Shown in pieces: positions 8,558 to 20,346 of a stretch of 32,825 nt of DNA. Position 1 is the stretch's first letter. Each line of letters opens with the position of its first letter. This DNA is from an uncultured Alistipes sp. (GTDB lineage Bacteria; Bacteroidota; Bacteroidia; Bacteroidales; Rikenellaceae), in NCBI GenBank assembly GCA_947178025.1, contig CAMWWU010000006.1, forward strand, positions 1-32,825, read 5' to 3'. Below the pieces are notes generated by a model. That model made no database searches. It was given only the letters and a program-made list of their open reading frames with translations, and was not told the origin of the DNA. Position numbers and translations under genes: made by a program.

Positions 8558-10090
8558 TTAAAGGTCGTGTCCGCAGTAGGAGAGGTTGAAGCTCTTGTTG
8601 CAGATCGGGAAGTCGGAGATCCCCTCGCCGCGCACGGCCAGGGCGAGCGCCATCCAGTTGTGGAGGCTCGGATCCTTGATGCGGTCGGCGACGATCCGGC
8701 CTTCGGGGTCGGTGATCGCGACGTGGCAGATCTCGCCGCGCCACCCCTCGACCAGTCCGAAAGCGAGCGACGAGGGTGCCAGCGGCGCCGCGTAGTCGGG
8801 AGCCGGGCACGGCGAGGGGCCGGCGGCGTATTTCTGTTCGTAGATCTCCAGCAGCCGGTCGACGTAGCGGGCCGACTGGAGCACCTCGCGGCAGCGGACC
8901 GTCAGGCGGGCCATCACGTCGCCCTGCGTTTTGACGACCGGTTCGTGGCTGATGTGCTTGGCGAAGACGCCCCATGGATGCGTGGCCCGCAGGTCGCGCG
9001 CGAGGCCGCTCGCGCGGGCCGCCTGCCCGACGCCGCCGATGGCCGCCATCTGGTCGCGCGGCACGATGCCGCACTGCTCGAAGCGGGCCAGCAGCGAGGG
9101 AGACGACTTGATGTCGCGGCGCACCTCGTCGTAGCGGCGGGCGATCTCGGCCACGTTGCGGCGGATCATCGCCGACTTCTCGGCCGTGAGCGGGTGGTCG
9201 GTGCCGTGGGGGCGGATCAGCCCCTTGCCGAAGCGGTTGCCGCACCACGCCTGCGTGGTGTTGATCGTCATCGTGCGCAGCGCCTCGCACGCCACCTGCC
9301 CCAGCTGATAACCCACGTCCATCGACAGGGCGCCCGTGTCGGCGATCTGCATCGCCATGCGTTCGAGTTCGAGGGCGATGCCGCGCTCGCGGTCGAGCTG
9401 TGCGGGGCGTTCGTGGCCGGAGAGTTTCTCGACGGCTTCGGTGAACGCCGTGGCGTGCGCTACGGCGCTGTCGCCCGCGACGGCCTCGGCCAGACACGTC
9501 TGGCGCAGCCGGTTGCCGGTAGCCGCGAACTCGTGCTCCACGCCCCGGTGCTGATAGCCGAGGGCGATTTCGAGATGCAGCACCTGCTCGCCGCTGCAGA
9601 TGAAGCGGAAGGCGCCCGGCTCGATGATGCCGGCGTGGATCGGCCCGACGTTCACCTCGTGGAGCGATCCGCCCTGCATCGTGTAGAACGGGTAGTTGTC
9701 CATCGAGCCGGAGCGGTCGTAGCGGTCGAACGGAAAGCGCAGCGGCTTGGGCCAGGGCATGCCGTCGAAGCGGATGCCGTAGCGCTCGGCGATGTCGCGC
9801 TCGAAGGGATGCAGCTGCGGATGGATCGCCGTGAGCGAGGGAAGCACGCCCTCGTCGTAGTACTCCATGACGTGCGAGGCGACGAGCACCTGCGACGTCG
9901 CGTCGTCGAGCAGCAGGCAGTAGAAGCGCATGCGTCCCTCCTCGGGGAGGGCGAAGTAGTGCGCCACGTGGTAGCGCGGGTCGGCGAGTTTCTCCGCGAG
10001 GTCGGCGTGGAACTCGGCGTAGGGGACCTCCGGAATGTCGCGCAGCGGAATGGCTGCCGCCGTATTGTCGGTGATGTGGTATGTCATCAT
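8558..10090 (-). CDS. HycE/HyfG/NuoCD-like large subunit lacking NiFe ligands (Ehr-type)
   Basis: About 510 aa; ATGA overlap with upstream gene. GPIHAGIIEPGAFRF, LGYQHRGVEHEF, L1-equivalent AEAVAGDSAVAHATAF, C-terminus DFPICNKSFNLSYCGHDL. Confidence 0.87.
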   Translation of the reverse strand: MMTYHITDNTAAAIPLRDIPEVPYAEFHADLAEKLADPRYHVAHYFALPEEGRMRFYCLLLDDATSQVLVASHVMEYYDEGVLPSLTAIHPQLHPFERDIAERYGIRFDGMPWPKPLRFPFDRYDRSGSMDNYPFYTMQGGSLHEVNVGPIHAGIIEPGAFRFICSGEQVLHLEIALGYQHRGVEHEFAATGNRLRQTCLAEAVAGDSAVAHATAFTEAVEKLSGHERPAQLDRERGIALELERMAMQIADTGALSMDVGYQLGQVACEALRTMTINTTQAWCGNRFGKGLIRPHGTDHPLTAEKSAMIRRNVAEIARRYDEVRRDIKSSPSLLARFEQCGIVPRDQMAAIGGVGQAARASGLARDLRATHPWGVFAKHISHEPVVKTQGDVMARLTVRCREVLQSARYVDRLLEIYEQKYAAGPSPCPAPDYAAPLAPSSLAFGLVEGWRGEICHVAITDPEGRIVADRIKDPSLHNWMALALAVRGEGISDFPICNKSFNLSYCGHDL

Positions 10091-11484
10091 AAGGTTGCGA
10101 TTTGGGAGATGAGCTCCGTCAGGATTTCGGGACGCCAGAGGCCCAGCGCGATGGCGGCTCCCAGCGGCACGAGCGCCGACCACGAGAGTGCCCGGTCGGC
10201 TTTCGAGGGGTGCAGCTGATCCTGGTTGGGCTGGTAGCAGAGGCGGATCATGCGCGAGCAGAACGAGTAGATGACGATGCAGACCAGCAGAATCATGGCT
10301 GCCATCACCCACCAGTTGCTCTCGGCCACGACCTGCTTGAGGATCAGCAGCTCCGAGAAGAAGAGCGGCGAGGGCGGGAAGGCCACCAGCACGACCATGC
10401 CCGTGAGCAGGCCGACGGCCCCCACGCGGTTGATGCGGATGTAGTCGCCCAGGCGGTTGATGCGGTATCCGTCGTAGACCTGACGCACGACGGCCATCTG
10501 GAGAAAGAGGCTGCTCTTGACGAGCGTGTGGCAGGCGACGTGGAAGATCGCCGCCCAGACGCCGATGCCGCCGATACCCAGGCCGATGGCCGCGATGCCC
10601 ATGTTCTCGACCGTGGAGTAGGAGAGGAAGCGTTTGTAGTTGTTCGTGCGGCGGAGGAACAGTGCGCCGATGACGAGCGACAGCACGCCCGTGAGCAGCA
10701 GGACGTTGCGCACCCAGGGGAAGACTTCCGAGGCGGCCAGGAGCTTGTAGACGCGGAAGACGGCCAGAAATCCGGCGTTGACCAGACCCGTCGAGATCAG
10801 CGCCGAGCCGGGCGACGGCGCCGCGAAGTTGGCGTCGACGCCGACCGTGTAGAGCGGGAAGAGCTCGACCTTGCAGCTGTATCCGCAGAGGATCAGCAGG
10901 AACGCAGTCTTCAGGTAGAGCGGGTTGGCGGCCGGAATCGCAGCGGCGACGGCTTCGTAGGAGAGCGAGTCGCACTTCGTGGCGGCGCACAGCAGCAGGA
11001 TACCGAGGTAGGCCACGGCGATGCCCGTCGAGCAGACGAAGAGGTATTTCCACGCCGCTTCGAGCGCCTGCGCCGTGCGGCGGTGGTAGACGATGCCCGC
11101 CGAGCAGAGGGTCGTGGCTTCGAGCAGGATCCACGTCACGGCGAGGTTGTTCGAAAAGTAGGCCCCGGCGACGGCCGTCGTCAGGAGCATCAGCAGCGCC
11201 GAGTAGGTGCGCGTCTGGCGGATGTCGCTCCCCTTGAGGTAGGCCTCGGAGTGGAAGTAGGCGAAGGCCGAGACGACCGTGAGCAGCAGGTAGAAGAGCG
11301 TGCCTGCGGCGTCGAAGGCGAATACGCCGGCCGAGGTCGTGCCGTAGAGCCCGCAGAGGATCCGGACGGCGAAGGCGGCCTGCACGGCGTAGAACGCCGC
11401 ACCGGCGGCGAAGAGCTGCCGTTCGCTGCGCAGCAGGAACGCCGAGGCGGCGATCAGGATGCTGAGTGTAAGATAAACGATCAT
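10087..11484 (-). CDS. HyfF/NuoN/MrpD-like antiporter-type membrane subunit
   Basis: 465 aa polytopic; WILLEATTLCSAG (TM5 Glu), GYSCKVELFPLYTVGVDANFAAPSPGSALIST (TM7 Lys region), KRFLSYSTVENMG. Confidence 0.87.
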   Translation of the reverse strand: MIVYLTLSILIAASAFLLRSERQLFAAGAAFYAVQAAFAVRILCGLYGTTSAGVFAFDAAGTLFYLLLTVVSAFAYFHSEAYLKGSDIRQTRTYSALLMLLTTAVAGAYFSNNLAVTWILLEATTLCSAGIVYHRRTAQALEAAWKYLFVCSTGIAVAYLGILLLCAATKCDSLSYEAVAAAIPAANPLYLKTAFLLILCGYSCKVELFPLYTVGVDANFAAPSPGSALISTGLVNAGFLAVFRVYKLLAASEVFPWVRNVLLLTGVLSLVIGALFLRRTNNYKRFLSYSTVENMGIAAIGLGIGGIGVWAAIFHVACHTLVKSSLFLQMAVVRQVYDGYRINRLGDYIRINRVGAVGLLTGMVVLVAFPPSPLFFSELLILKQVVAESNWWVMAAMILLVCIVIYSFCSRMIRLCYQPNQDQLHPSKADRALSWSALVPLGAAIALGLWRPEILTELISQIATL

Positions 11485-11488
11485 GGCG

Positions 11489-12118
11489 TCAGTCTTTTAC
11501 GTTGGTGAGCGAATCCGCGTCGTCGGCGTGGATCTTGTGGTCGATGCGCGTGAAGAAGATGCCCAGCATGAGCACCGACATGAGGATGTCGAGCAGGATG
11601 GCGATGTTGATCAGCAGCGGCATCTCGACGCCGATGGCCGTCGAGAAGAGGAATACGCCGTTCTCGATGACCAGGAATCCGACCATGTGCGAGAAGAGCC
11701 GCGAGCGCAGCACGATGAGCGTCAGACCGCTCAGCAGGGCGTAGAGCGCTACGGCGAAGAAGACCTGATCGACGGCGGAGTCGGCGATGCAGTAGGTGAG
11801 CGAAACGCTGACGGCGAGGGCCGTGAGCGAGAGGAGCAGCGATCCGAACTGCGACGAGCCGGAGGTCCGGACGCGGTTGATCTTCGTGCGGCGGATCACG
11901 GCGAAGAGGATCGCCGGGACCAGAATCGCCTTGAAGAGCAGCGTCTCGACCGAGATGAAGATCAGCTCGGCAGGGTGGATGGCGTGCAGCCGCAGCAGCG
12001 CCACGGCGAAGAGCAGCCACCCTTGCAGCGAAATGATCGATGCGAAATTGCGGAAGCGCTCGGTGATCGAGAGATAGACGAGCGTCACGACGTAGAGCAG
12101 TATGAGTGCGGCGATCAT
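11489..12118 (-). CDS. HyfE/NuoK-like membrane subunit
   Basis: 209 aa from MIAALILLYVVTLVYLSITERFRNF; GFLVIENGVFLFSTAIGVEMPLLINIAILLDILMSVLMLG; ATGA overlap with upstream gene at 12115-12118. Confidence 0.83.
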   Translation of the reverse strand: MIAALILLYVVTLVYLSITERFRNFASIISLQGWLLFAVALLRLHAIHPAELIFISVETLLFKAILVPAILFAVIRRTKINRVRTSGSSQFGSLLLSLTALAVSVSLTYCIADSAVDQVFFAVALYALLSGLTLIVLRSRLFSHMVGFLVIENGVFLFSTAIGVEMPLLINIAILLDILMSVLMLGIFFTRIDHKIHADDADSLTNVKD

Positions 12119-13023
12119 CGGATGACGAGATTTAGTTGCAGCAGGTAGCCCGTGAAGAAGACCAGGGCGGCCAGTACGGCGACGGTGAGTATGAACGTGG
12201 TGTTGCGGACGAGTTTGTTGCGGGCCTGCGTCGACTCGACGATGCCCACCGAGAGGCCGGTGAGCAGCACGGCGGCCGGCGCCGCGATCCACCAGCGGAG
12301 ACCCCAGGCGGCGACGGCGGCGTCGGCGGCGAGCATCGAGAGGGCGGCGGTCTTGAGCCAGCCGGCGATCTTGATGTACGCGAGGTCCGTGCCGCAATAG
12401 TCGAGGCACATCACTTCGTGGATCATCGTCAGCTCGAGGTGCGTGCGCGGGTCGTCGACCGGTACGCGGCCGCTCTCGGTGAAGACGAGCTTCACGAGGA
12501 CGTAGGCCGCGAGCAGCAGTACGACCGTGAAGCGCAGCTCGGGGGCGAGGCTGAAGATCCACCCGAAGGAGGTGAAGCCCGTGACGAGCGCCAGCGTGGC
12601 CAGGATCAGCAGGAGCGCCGGTTCGGCCAGTGCGCCGTAGAGGGCTTCGCGGCTGGCGCCCATGCCCTCGAACGGACTGCCCGTGTCGAGGGCCGCCAGT
12701 ACGAGCGCCACGCGCCCCAGCGCCAGCGTGTAGGCGAAGGCTACCAGGTCGCCGTCGAACGAGAGCACCGGAGGCAGGTCGCCCACGGGGATGAAGAGCA
12801 GCGCCGTGAGGGCTGCGCCGAGGTAGAACGACGGAGCGAGGCGGAAGAGCGCCGAGGTCGTCGTGGAGTAGACGGCCCCCTTGCGCAGGAGCAGCCGCAC
12901 GTCGTAGAGGTGTTGCAGGAACCGGATGCCCTTGCGCCCCGCGAGGCGTGCCCGCGTGCGGTTGATGAGGCCCGGAATGGCCAGGGCTGCCAGGAGCAGC
13001 AGCAGGAGATTGAGCGCTTTCAT
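12115..13023 (-). CDS. HyfC/NuoH-like membrane subunit
   Basis: 302 aa; FTESGRVPVDDPRTHLELTMIHEVMCLDYCGTDLAYIKIAGWLK, the NuoH/HycD family signature. Confidence 0.88.
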   Translation of the reverse strand: MKALNLLLLLLAALAIPGLINRTRARLAGRKGIRFLQHLYDVRLLLRKGAVYSTTTSALFRLAPSFYLGAALTALLFIPVGDLPPVLSFDGDLVAFAYTLALGRVALVLAALDTGSPFEGMGASREALYGALAEPALLLILATLALVTGFTSFGWIFSLAPELRFTVVLLLAAYVLVKLVFTESGRVPVDDPRTHLELTMIHEVMCLDYCGTDLAYIKIAGWLKTAALSMLAADAAVAAWGLRWWIAAPAAVLLTGLSVGIVESTQARNKLVRNTTFILTVAVLAALVFFTGYLLQLNLVIR

Positions 13024-13025
13024 CG

Positions 13026-15023
13026 TCAGAGCAGATTAAGAATCGAAAGCAGGAATACGAGGGTGAGGAACGCCAGGGCGAAGAGCACGTAGTGGTTGAT
13101 CTTGCCCGTGCGGAGCCGCATGACGCGGCCGTTGATCATGCGCAGCGCCTCGACCCACCAGGCCGAGAAGAGCCGGCCGATGCGGTCGCGGTGACGGATG
13201 TCGAAGCGGTGCGCCGCGGGGAAGATCTCCCCCTTGCTGACGGGCGATCCCTCGCCGCTGTCGTGCGTCAGCGGGCGGGCGATGGATTGCAGCCCCTCGG
13301 AGTAGGATTCGCCCGTGTACTGCATCCGGATGTTGGGGGCCGTGAAGCCGCAGCCCCACGTGGGACCCTCGGCGACGGTGCGGCCGCGCAGCAGCCGGGC
13401 GCGGAGCAGGATCAGGCAGGCGATGACGGCGACCAGAATCCAGACCGTGCGGCAGAGCATCGTGAAGGTGGGCGGGAGAGCCCCTTCAGCCGTTGCGGCG
13501 GCATCGGGCAGCAGCACTTCGGCGGCCCGCGTCACGACGGCGACGGCTCCCTGCGGAAAGAGGCCCACGGCGAGGATGCCCGCCAGCGGCAGGGCCATGG
13601 CCGCGATGCGCACGCCGTCGACTTCGGAGGCTTCGGCGACCTCGTGCGTGCGGGGCGAGCCGAGGAACACCGTGCCGAAGAGTTTCGTGAAGGCCAGCAC
13701 GACGATGCCGCCGATGAGCGCCAGCGCCACGAGGCCCGCCATGGCGGCGAGCGGCTGTTGGCCGGCAGCGATGCCGTCGAGCATGCCGAGGTAGATCAGC
13801 AGCTCCGATACGAATCCGTTGAGCGGCGGCAGGGCGCAGATGGCCGCCGTGCCCGTGAGGAAGAGCAGCGCCGTGACGGGCATGTGCTTCGCCAGACCGC
13901 CCAGGGCGTCGAGCGACGTGGTGTGGGTCTTCGAGAGGACGTTGCCGGCCCCGAAGAAGAGCAGCGACTTGAAGAGCGAGTGGTTGACGGTGTGGAGCAG
14001 CGCTCCGGCCAGACCGCAGAGCGCCATGATGCGGAAGCCTTCGGCCATGCCCAGTGCGGCGATGCCCAGACCGATCAGGATGACGCCCACGTTCTCGATC
14101 GAGGAGTAGGCCAGCAGGCGTTTGATGTCGTTCTGCGAGGCGGCGAGCATCACGCCCCAGAGGCCCGTGACGATGCCTGCGCCGAGCAGGATCAGTCCAG
14201 CGGTGTGGAGCGTCGGGAGGTCGGCCAGCTGCTGCATGACGCGCAGGATGCCGTAGACGCCCGTCTTGATCATCACGCCCGACATCAGAGCCGAGATGTG
14301 CGACGGGGCCGCGGGATGGGCCTCCGGCAGCCAGACGTGCATCGGGAAGAGGCCCGCCTTCATGCCGAAGCCGAGCAGGAAGAGGACGAACAGCGGCAGC
14401 TGCTGCTCGGGATGCGCGGCCAGACACTCGCCCAGCGCGCCGAACGTGGCGCTGCCCGTAGCGACGTCGACGCGCACGAAGCCGATGAGCAGCAGCACGA
14501 AGCCGATGTGCATCATGATGAGGTAGGAGAGCGCGGCGCGGCGCACCTCCCGCCGTTCGGCGTCGAAGAGGATCAGCAGGAACGACGCGATGGTCATCAG
14601 CTCCCAGAAAAAGAGGAACGAGTAGCCGCCGTCGCAGAGCACGACGCCCAGCATGGCGTAGCACATCGTCACCAGCGAGGTGTAGTGCAGCGAAACGTGG
14701 GCAGGGGATTTGCTGTCGAGGTAGTGCCGCAGATACCCTTGCGAGTAGAGCACGGCGGCGACCGAACCGATCGAGATGACGAGTGCGAAGAGGGCCGAGA
14801 GGGGGTCCATCGAGGCGGTTTCGCCGTCGAAAGGCATTCCTTCGAAGAGCCACAGCCGCGAGCGGACGCCGCAGGCCAGCACCCGGACGGCCTCGGTCGA
14901 GGCGGCCAGGGCGCCGACGGCGGTCAGGGCCAGCGAGACCCACGCCTTGGCCCGCAGGGGCACGGCGAAGATCAGGGCTACGACCGCCGCGAAGGCGATG
15001 AGCGAATAGAGATAGAATAACAT
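13026..15023 (-). CDS. HyfB/NuoL/MrpA-like antiporter-type membrane subunit
   Basis: Start CAT 15021-15023 (MLFYLYSLIAFAAVV); FFWELMTI, LGFGMKAGLFPMHVWLPEAHPAAPSHISALMSGVMIKTGVYG, KRLLAYSSIENVG. Confidence 0.9.
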   Translation of the reverse strand: MLFYLYSLIAFAAVVALIFAVPLRAKAWVSLALTAVGALAASTEAVRVLACGVRSRLWLFEGMPFDGETASMDPLSALFALVISIGSVAAVLYSQGYLRHYLDSKSPAHVSLHYTSLVTMCYAMLGVVLCDGGYSFLFFWELMTIASFLLILFDAERREVRRAALSYLIMMHIGFVLLLIGFVRVDVATGSATFGALGECLAAHPEQQLPLFVLFLLGFGMKAGLFPMHVWLPEAHPAAPSHISALMSGVMIKTGVYGILRVMQQLADLPTLHTAGLILLGAGIVTGLWGVMLAASQNDIKRLLAYSSIENVGVILIGLGIAALGMAEGFRIMALCGLAGALLHTVNHSLFKSLLFFGAGNVLSKTHTTSLDALGGLAKHMPVTALLFLTGTAAICALPPLNGFVSELLIYLGMLDGIAAGQQPLAAMAGLVALALIGGIVVLAFTKLFGTVFLGSPRTHEVAEASEVDGVRIAAMALPLAGILAVGLFPQGAVAVVTRAAEVLLPDAAATAEGALPPTFTMLCRTVWILVAVIACLILLRARLLRGRTVAEGPTWGCGFTAPNIRMQYTGESYSEGLQSIARPLTHDSGEGSPVSKGEIFPAAHRFDIRHRDRIGRLFSAWWVEALRMINGRVMRLRTGKINHYVLFALAFLTLVFLLSILNLL

Positions 15024-15051
15024 GCTTATGATGGTGTTGTACGTGTCGTGG

Positions 15052-15771
15052 TCAGGGTTTTGCATTGACGACCGAGAACATCACCGTCGCGGCGACCGCG
15101 GCGGTTTCGGTGCGGAGGCGCTGCGTGCCGAGGGTGATCTCCTCGAATCCGCGGGCCAGTGCGAAGTCGATCTCGGCGGGCGAGAAATCTCCCTCGGGGC
15201 CGATCAGGATCATGGCCGCTTCGCCCGGGCGGAGGGTCTGCGCCAGATAGCTCTTGCCCGCCTCGGAGCGTGCGGCGGCGCAGTGGGCGATCAGCTTGCG
15301 CCCCTCGAACGGGGCTGCGACGGCCTCGCGGAACGGCGTGAGCGGATGGAGCTCGGGCCGGTAGGCCTTGAGCGACTGTTTCATGGCCGCCGTGACGACC
15401 TTGCCTCCGCGTTCGGGTTTGAAGACGCGGCGTTCGCTGTGCTCCGTTTCGAGCGGGAGGATCTCCCCGACGCCGATCTCGGTGGCCTTTTCGAGGAACC
15501 ATTCGAACCGGTCGGCGTTCTTGGTCGGCGCCACGGCCATCACCAGATGCGCCGGGAGGGGTTCGAAGTCGTGCTGCGCTTCGACGACGCGCACCGTGCA
15601 GCGGCGCGCGTCGGCCGTGACCAGTTCGCAGCGGTAGAGCGTGCCCCGGCCGTCGGTGATGTGGATGCTCGCCCCGACGCCGAGACGCAGCACGCGCACG
15701 CAGTGCTTCGACTCCTCCTCGCCGAGCGTGTGTTCGGGAGGCGTGAGGTCGGGGGCGTAAAATAGTTGCAT
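15052..15771 (-). CDS. rsmE: 16S rRNA (uracil1498-N3)-methyltransferase RsmE
   Basis: 239 aa; MAVAPTKNADRFEWFLEKATEIGVGEILPLETEHSE, ILIGPEGDFSPAEIDFALARGFEEITLGTQRLRTETAAVAA. Confidence 0.95.
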   Translation of the reverse strand: MQLFYAPDLTPPEHTLGEEESKHCVRVLRLGVGASIHITDGRGTLYRCELVTADARRCTVRVVEAQHDFEPLPAHLVMAVAPTKNADRFEWFLEKATEIGVGEILPLETEHSERRVFKPERGGKVVTAAMKQSLKAYRPELHPLTPFREAVAAPFEGRKLIAHCAAARSEAGKSYLAQTLRPGEAAMILIGPEGDFSPAEIDFALARGFEEITLGTQRLRTETAAVAATVMFSVVNAKP

Positions 15772-15795
15772 ACCTATGATAATTTAGTAACTTTG
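15765..15795 (+). promoter_or_regulatory. Bacteroidetes-type promoter upstream of first M3 peptidase gene
   Basis: GTTG (15765-15768), N19, TAACTTTG (15788-15795). Confidence 0.55.
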
Positions 15796-15866
15796 CATCG
15801 GATATGCCGGGACGTTGCGGGGGCGTTCCGGATCGGCCGCAAAGTTAATCAAAATAACAAGAATAG

Positions 15867-18041
15867 ATGAAACGTATCGCAGGATTATTCACAACACTTC
15901 TTTTGCTTATGACTGTCGTATCGTGCCGAAACGGGCATCAGAGCGGGGAAAATCCCTTTTTCACGGAGTGGGACACGCCCTACGGCGTGCCGCCGTTCGA
16001 CCGGATTCGTGCCGAACACTACCTGCCCGCATTCGAGCGGGCCATGTCGCTGCACGAGGCGGAGATCGACGCCATCGTCACCAACAACGACGAGCCGACG
16101 TTCGAGAACGTCATCCTCGCCTACGACGATTCGGGCCGCATGCTCGAACAGGTGTCGCTGGTCTTCGGCATGCTGTGCGGGGCCGAGACGACGCCCGAGT
16201 TGCAGGCTCTCGAAGAGCAGGTGATGCCCCGTCTGGCGGCCCATGCCGACCGGATCCGGCTCGACGAACGGCTCTTCGAGAAGGTGCGGCAGGTCTACGA
16301 CAACCGCGTGCGCTTCGAGCTCGACGCCGAGCAGAGCCGCCTGCTTCAGAAGACCTACGACGGCTTCGTGCGTGCCGGAGCGCTGCTCGATGCCGAGCGG
16401 AAGGAGCTGCTCAAGCGGATCAACGAGGAGCTGTCGGTCGCTTCGGTGAAGTTCGGCAACAACCTGCTTGCCGAGAACAACGACTTCGTAATGATGCTCG
16501 GGGCCGACGAGCTGGACGGACTGCCCTCGGGCGTCCGCGACCAGGCCCGCGAAAAGGCGCAGGAGCTGGGCGAGAAGAACAAGTGGGCTTTCACGCTGCA
16601 CAAGCCGAGCCTGCTGCCGTTTCTGACCTACTCGAACCGCCGCGACCTGCGCGAACGCCTCTACAAGGCCTATCTGAACCGCGGAAATAACGGCAACGAG
16701 AACGACAACAAACAGCTGGTCAACGATTTCGTTCGTCTGCGGACGGAGAAGGCCCACCTGCTGGGCTATCCCTCCTATGCCGCTTATGTCACGGCCGACG
16801 AGATGGCCCGCACGCCCGAGGCGGTTTACGCCCTTCTGGAGGAGATCTGGACCCCGGCGCTCGAACGGGCGAAGGGCGAACTGGCGGAGATGAAGCCCCT
16901 CTTCGAGAAGGATAACCCGGGTCAGGAGTTCGCCTCCTGGGATTGGTGGTACTACGCCGAGAAGGTGCGCAAGCAGAACTACTCGCTCGACGAGGAGATG
17001 CTGCGACCCTACTTCTCGCTGTCGAACGTGCAGGACGGCATCTTCTTCCTGGCCAACCGCCTCTACGGCATTACGTTCCGGCCGATCTCGGTGCCCGTCT
17101 ACCACGCCGAAGTTTCGGCCTACGAGGTGCTCGACACCGACGGTTCGCACCTCGGCGTACTCTATTTCGACTACTTCCCGCGCGCCGGCAAGAGCCAGGG
17201 CGCCTGGTGCGGCAACTACGTGGAGCAACGCTACGAGAACGGCGAGCGCGTGGCGCCCGTGGTGTCGATCGTCGCCAACTTCACGCGTCCGACGGCCGGA
17301 GCTCCCGCCCTCTTGACGCTCGACGAGACGGAGACCCTCTTCCACGAGTTCGGACACGCCCTGCACTTCCTTTTCCATGACGTGAAGTACCGCGGTCTGT
17401 CGGAGGTCGAGGGCGACTTCGTGGAGCTCCCCTCGCAGGTGATGGAGAACTGGGCGTTCGAACCCGAGATGCTCAAGCACTACGCCGTGCACTATCGCAC
17501 CAACGAGGTCATCCCGCAGTATCTGGTCGAGAAGCTGCGCCGCAGCGAGCTCTTCAACCAGGGCTTCGCCACGACGGAGCTCATCGCCGCGTCGCTGTCG
17601 GATATGGACATACACTCGATGACCGAGTACGAACCCTTCGATCCGGTGGCTTTCGAGCGTCGGGCGCTGGCCGAACGCCGCGGTCTGATTCCCGAGATCG
17701 AGCCCCGCTACCGCTATCCCTACTTCGCCCACATCTTCAACGGCGGCTATTCGGCCGGCTACTACTTCTATACGTGGGCCGAGGTGCTCGACAAGGATGC
17801 TTTCGAGGCGTTCCGCGAGAGCGGCGATCTGTTCGACCGGCGCACGGCCGAGGCGTTCCGCCGCAAGCTGCTGGCCCGGGGCGGGTCGGAGGACGGCATG
17901 TCGCTCTACCGGGCGTTCCGCGGCAAGGAGCCCGACAAGCGGGCGATGCTGCGCGGCCGCGGTCTGTGGAGCGATCCCGAACCCGAGGAGGAGACCGGAA
18001 CGGAAACCGAAGCTGAAGCTGAAGCCGCCGCCGAGGAGTAA
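15867..18041 (+). CDS. M3 family metallopeptidase (peptidyl-dipeptidase Dcp-like), predicted lipoprotein
   Basis: 724 aa; signal MKRIAGLFTTLLLLMTVVSC; zinc motif HEFGHALH; EFASWDWWYYAEKVRKQNY; acidic C-terminal tail ETGTETEAEAEAAAEE. Confidence 0.93.
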   Translation: MKRIAGLFTTLLLLMTVVSCRNGHQSGENPFFTEWDTPYGVPPFDRIRAEHYLPAFERAMSLHEAEIDAIVTNNDEPTFENVILAYDDSGRMLEQVSLVFGMLCGAETTPELQALEEQVMPRLAAHADRIRLDERLFEKVRQVYDNRVRFELDAEQSRLLQKTYDGFVRAGALLDAERKELLKRINEELSVASVKFGNNLLAENNDFVMMLGADELDGLPSGVRDQAREKAQELGEKNKWAFTLHKPSLLPFLTYSNRRDLRERLYKAYLNRGNNGNENDNKQLVNDFVRLRTEKAHLLGYPSYAAYVTADEMARTPEAVYALLEEIWTPALERAKGELAEMKPLFEKDNPGQEFASWDWWYYAEKVRKQNYSLDEEMLRPYFSLSNVQDGIFFLANRLYGITFRPISVPVYHAEVSAYEVLDTDGSHLGVLYFDYFPRAGKSQGAWCGNYVEQRYENGERVAPVVSIVANFTRPTAGAPALLTLDETETLFHEFGHALHFLFHDVKYRGLSEVEGDFVELPSQVMENWAFEPEMLKHYAVHYRTNEVIPQYLVEKLRRSELFNQGFATTELIAASLSDMDIHSMTEYEPFDPVAFERRALAERRGLIPEIEPRYRYPYFAHIFNGGYSAGYYFYTWAEVLDKDAFEAFRESGDLFDRRTAEAFRRKLLARGGSEDGMSLYRAFRGKEPDKRAMLRGRGLWSDPEPEEETGTETEAEAEAAAEE

Positions 18042-18078
18042 CCGAAACGCAGAAGAAACCGATAAACCTTTATAAAAA

Positions 18079-20196
<2,118 letters not shown>

Positions 20197-20212
20197 TTCC
20201 GGGCCGCCCCGT

Positions 20213-20257
20213 GCGAACGAAAATCCCCGCCTCGAAAGGCGGGGATTTTTCGTTCGC
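20213..20257. terminator. Strong bidirectional rho-independent terminator
   Basis: gcgaacgaaaatccccgcc-tcgaaa-ggcggggatttttcgttcgc, nearly perfect ~19-bp stem between convergent genes. Confidence 0.88.
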
Positions 20258-20346
20258 GGCTCTTCGTGCCGTCCGGGCCGCAGCCTCCGGGTGCGGAGAC
20301 CCGCACGCTTCGTTCGTGCCGGGCTTCGCAGGCGGCTGCCCGCAGG

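Noticed and set aside
13092-15020. 642-aa plus-strand ORF
   Set aside because: Antisense to the HyfB-like gene; Arg/Asp/Glu/Gln-rich shadow ORF.
8558-15023. Annotation as a functional hydrogenase-4/formate hydrogenlyase
   Set aside because: NiFe ligands and most Fe-S ligands are absent and no hydrogenase maturation genes are in the window.
7748-15023. Annotation as respiratory complex I (Nuo)
   Set aside because: Gene order and subunit set are Hyf/Ehr-like (B-C-E-F-G-H/I); no NuoE/F/G NADH module and a missing N2 site.
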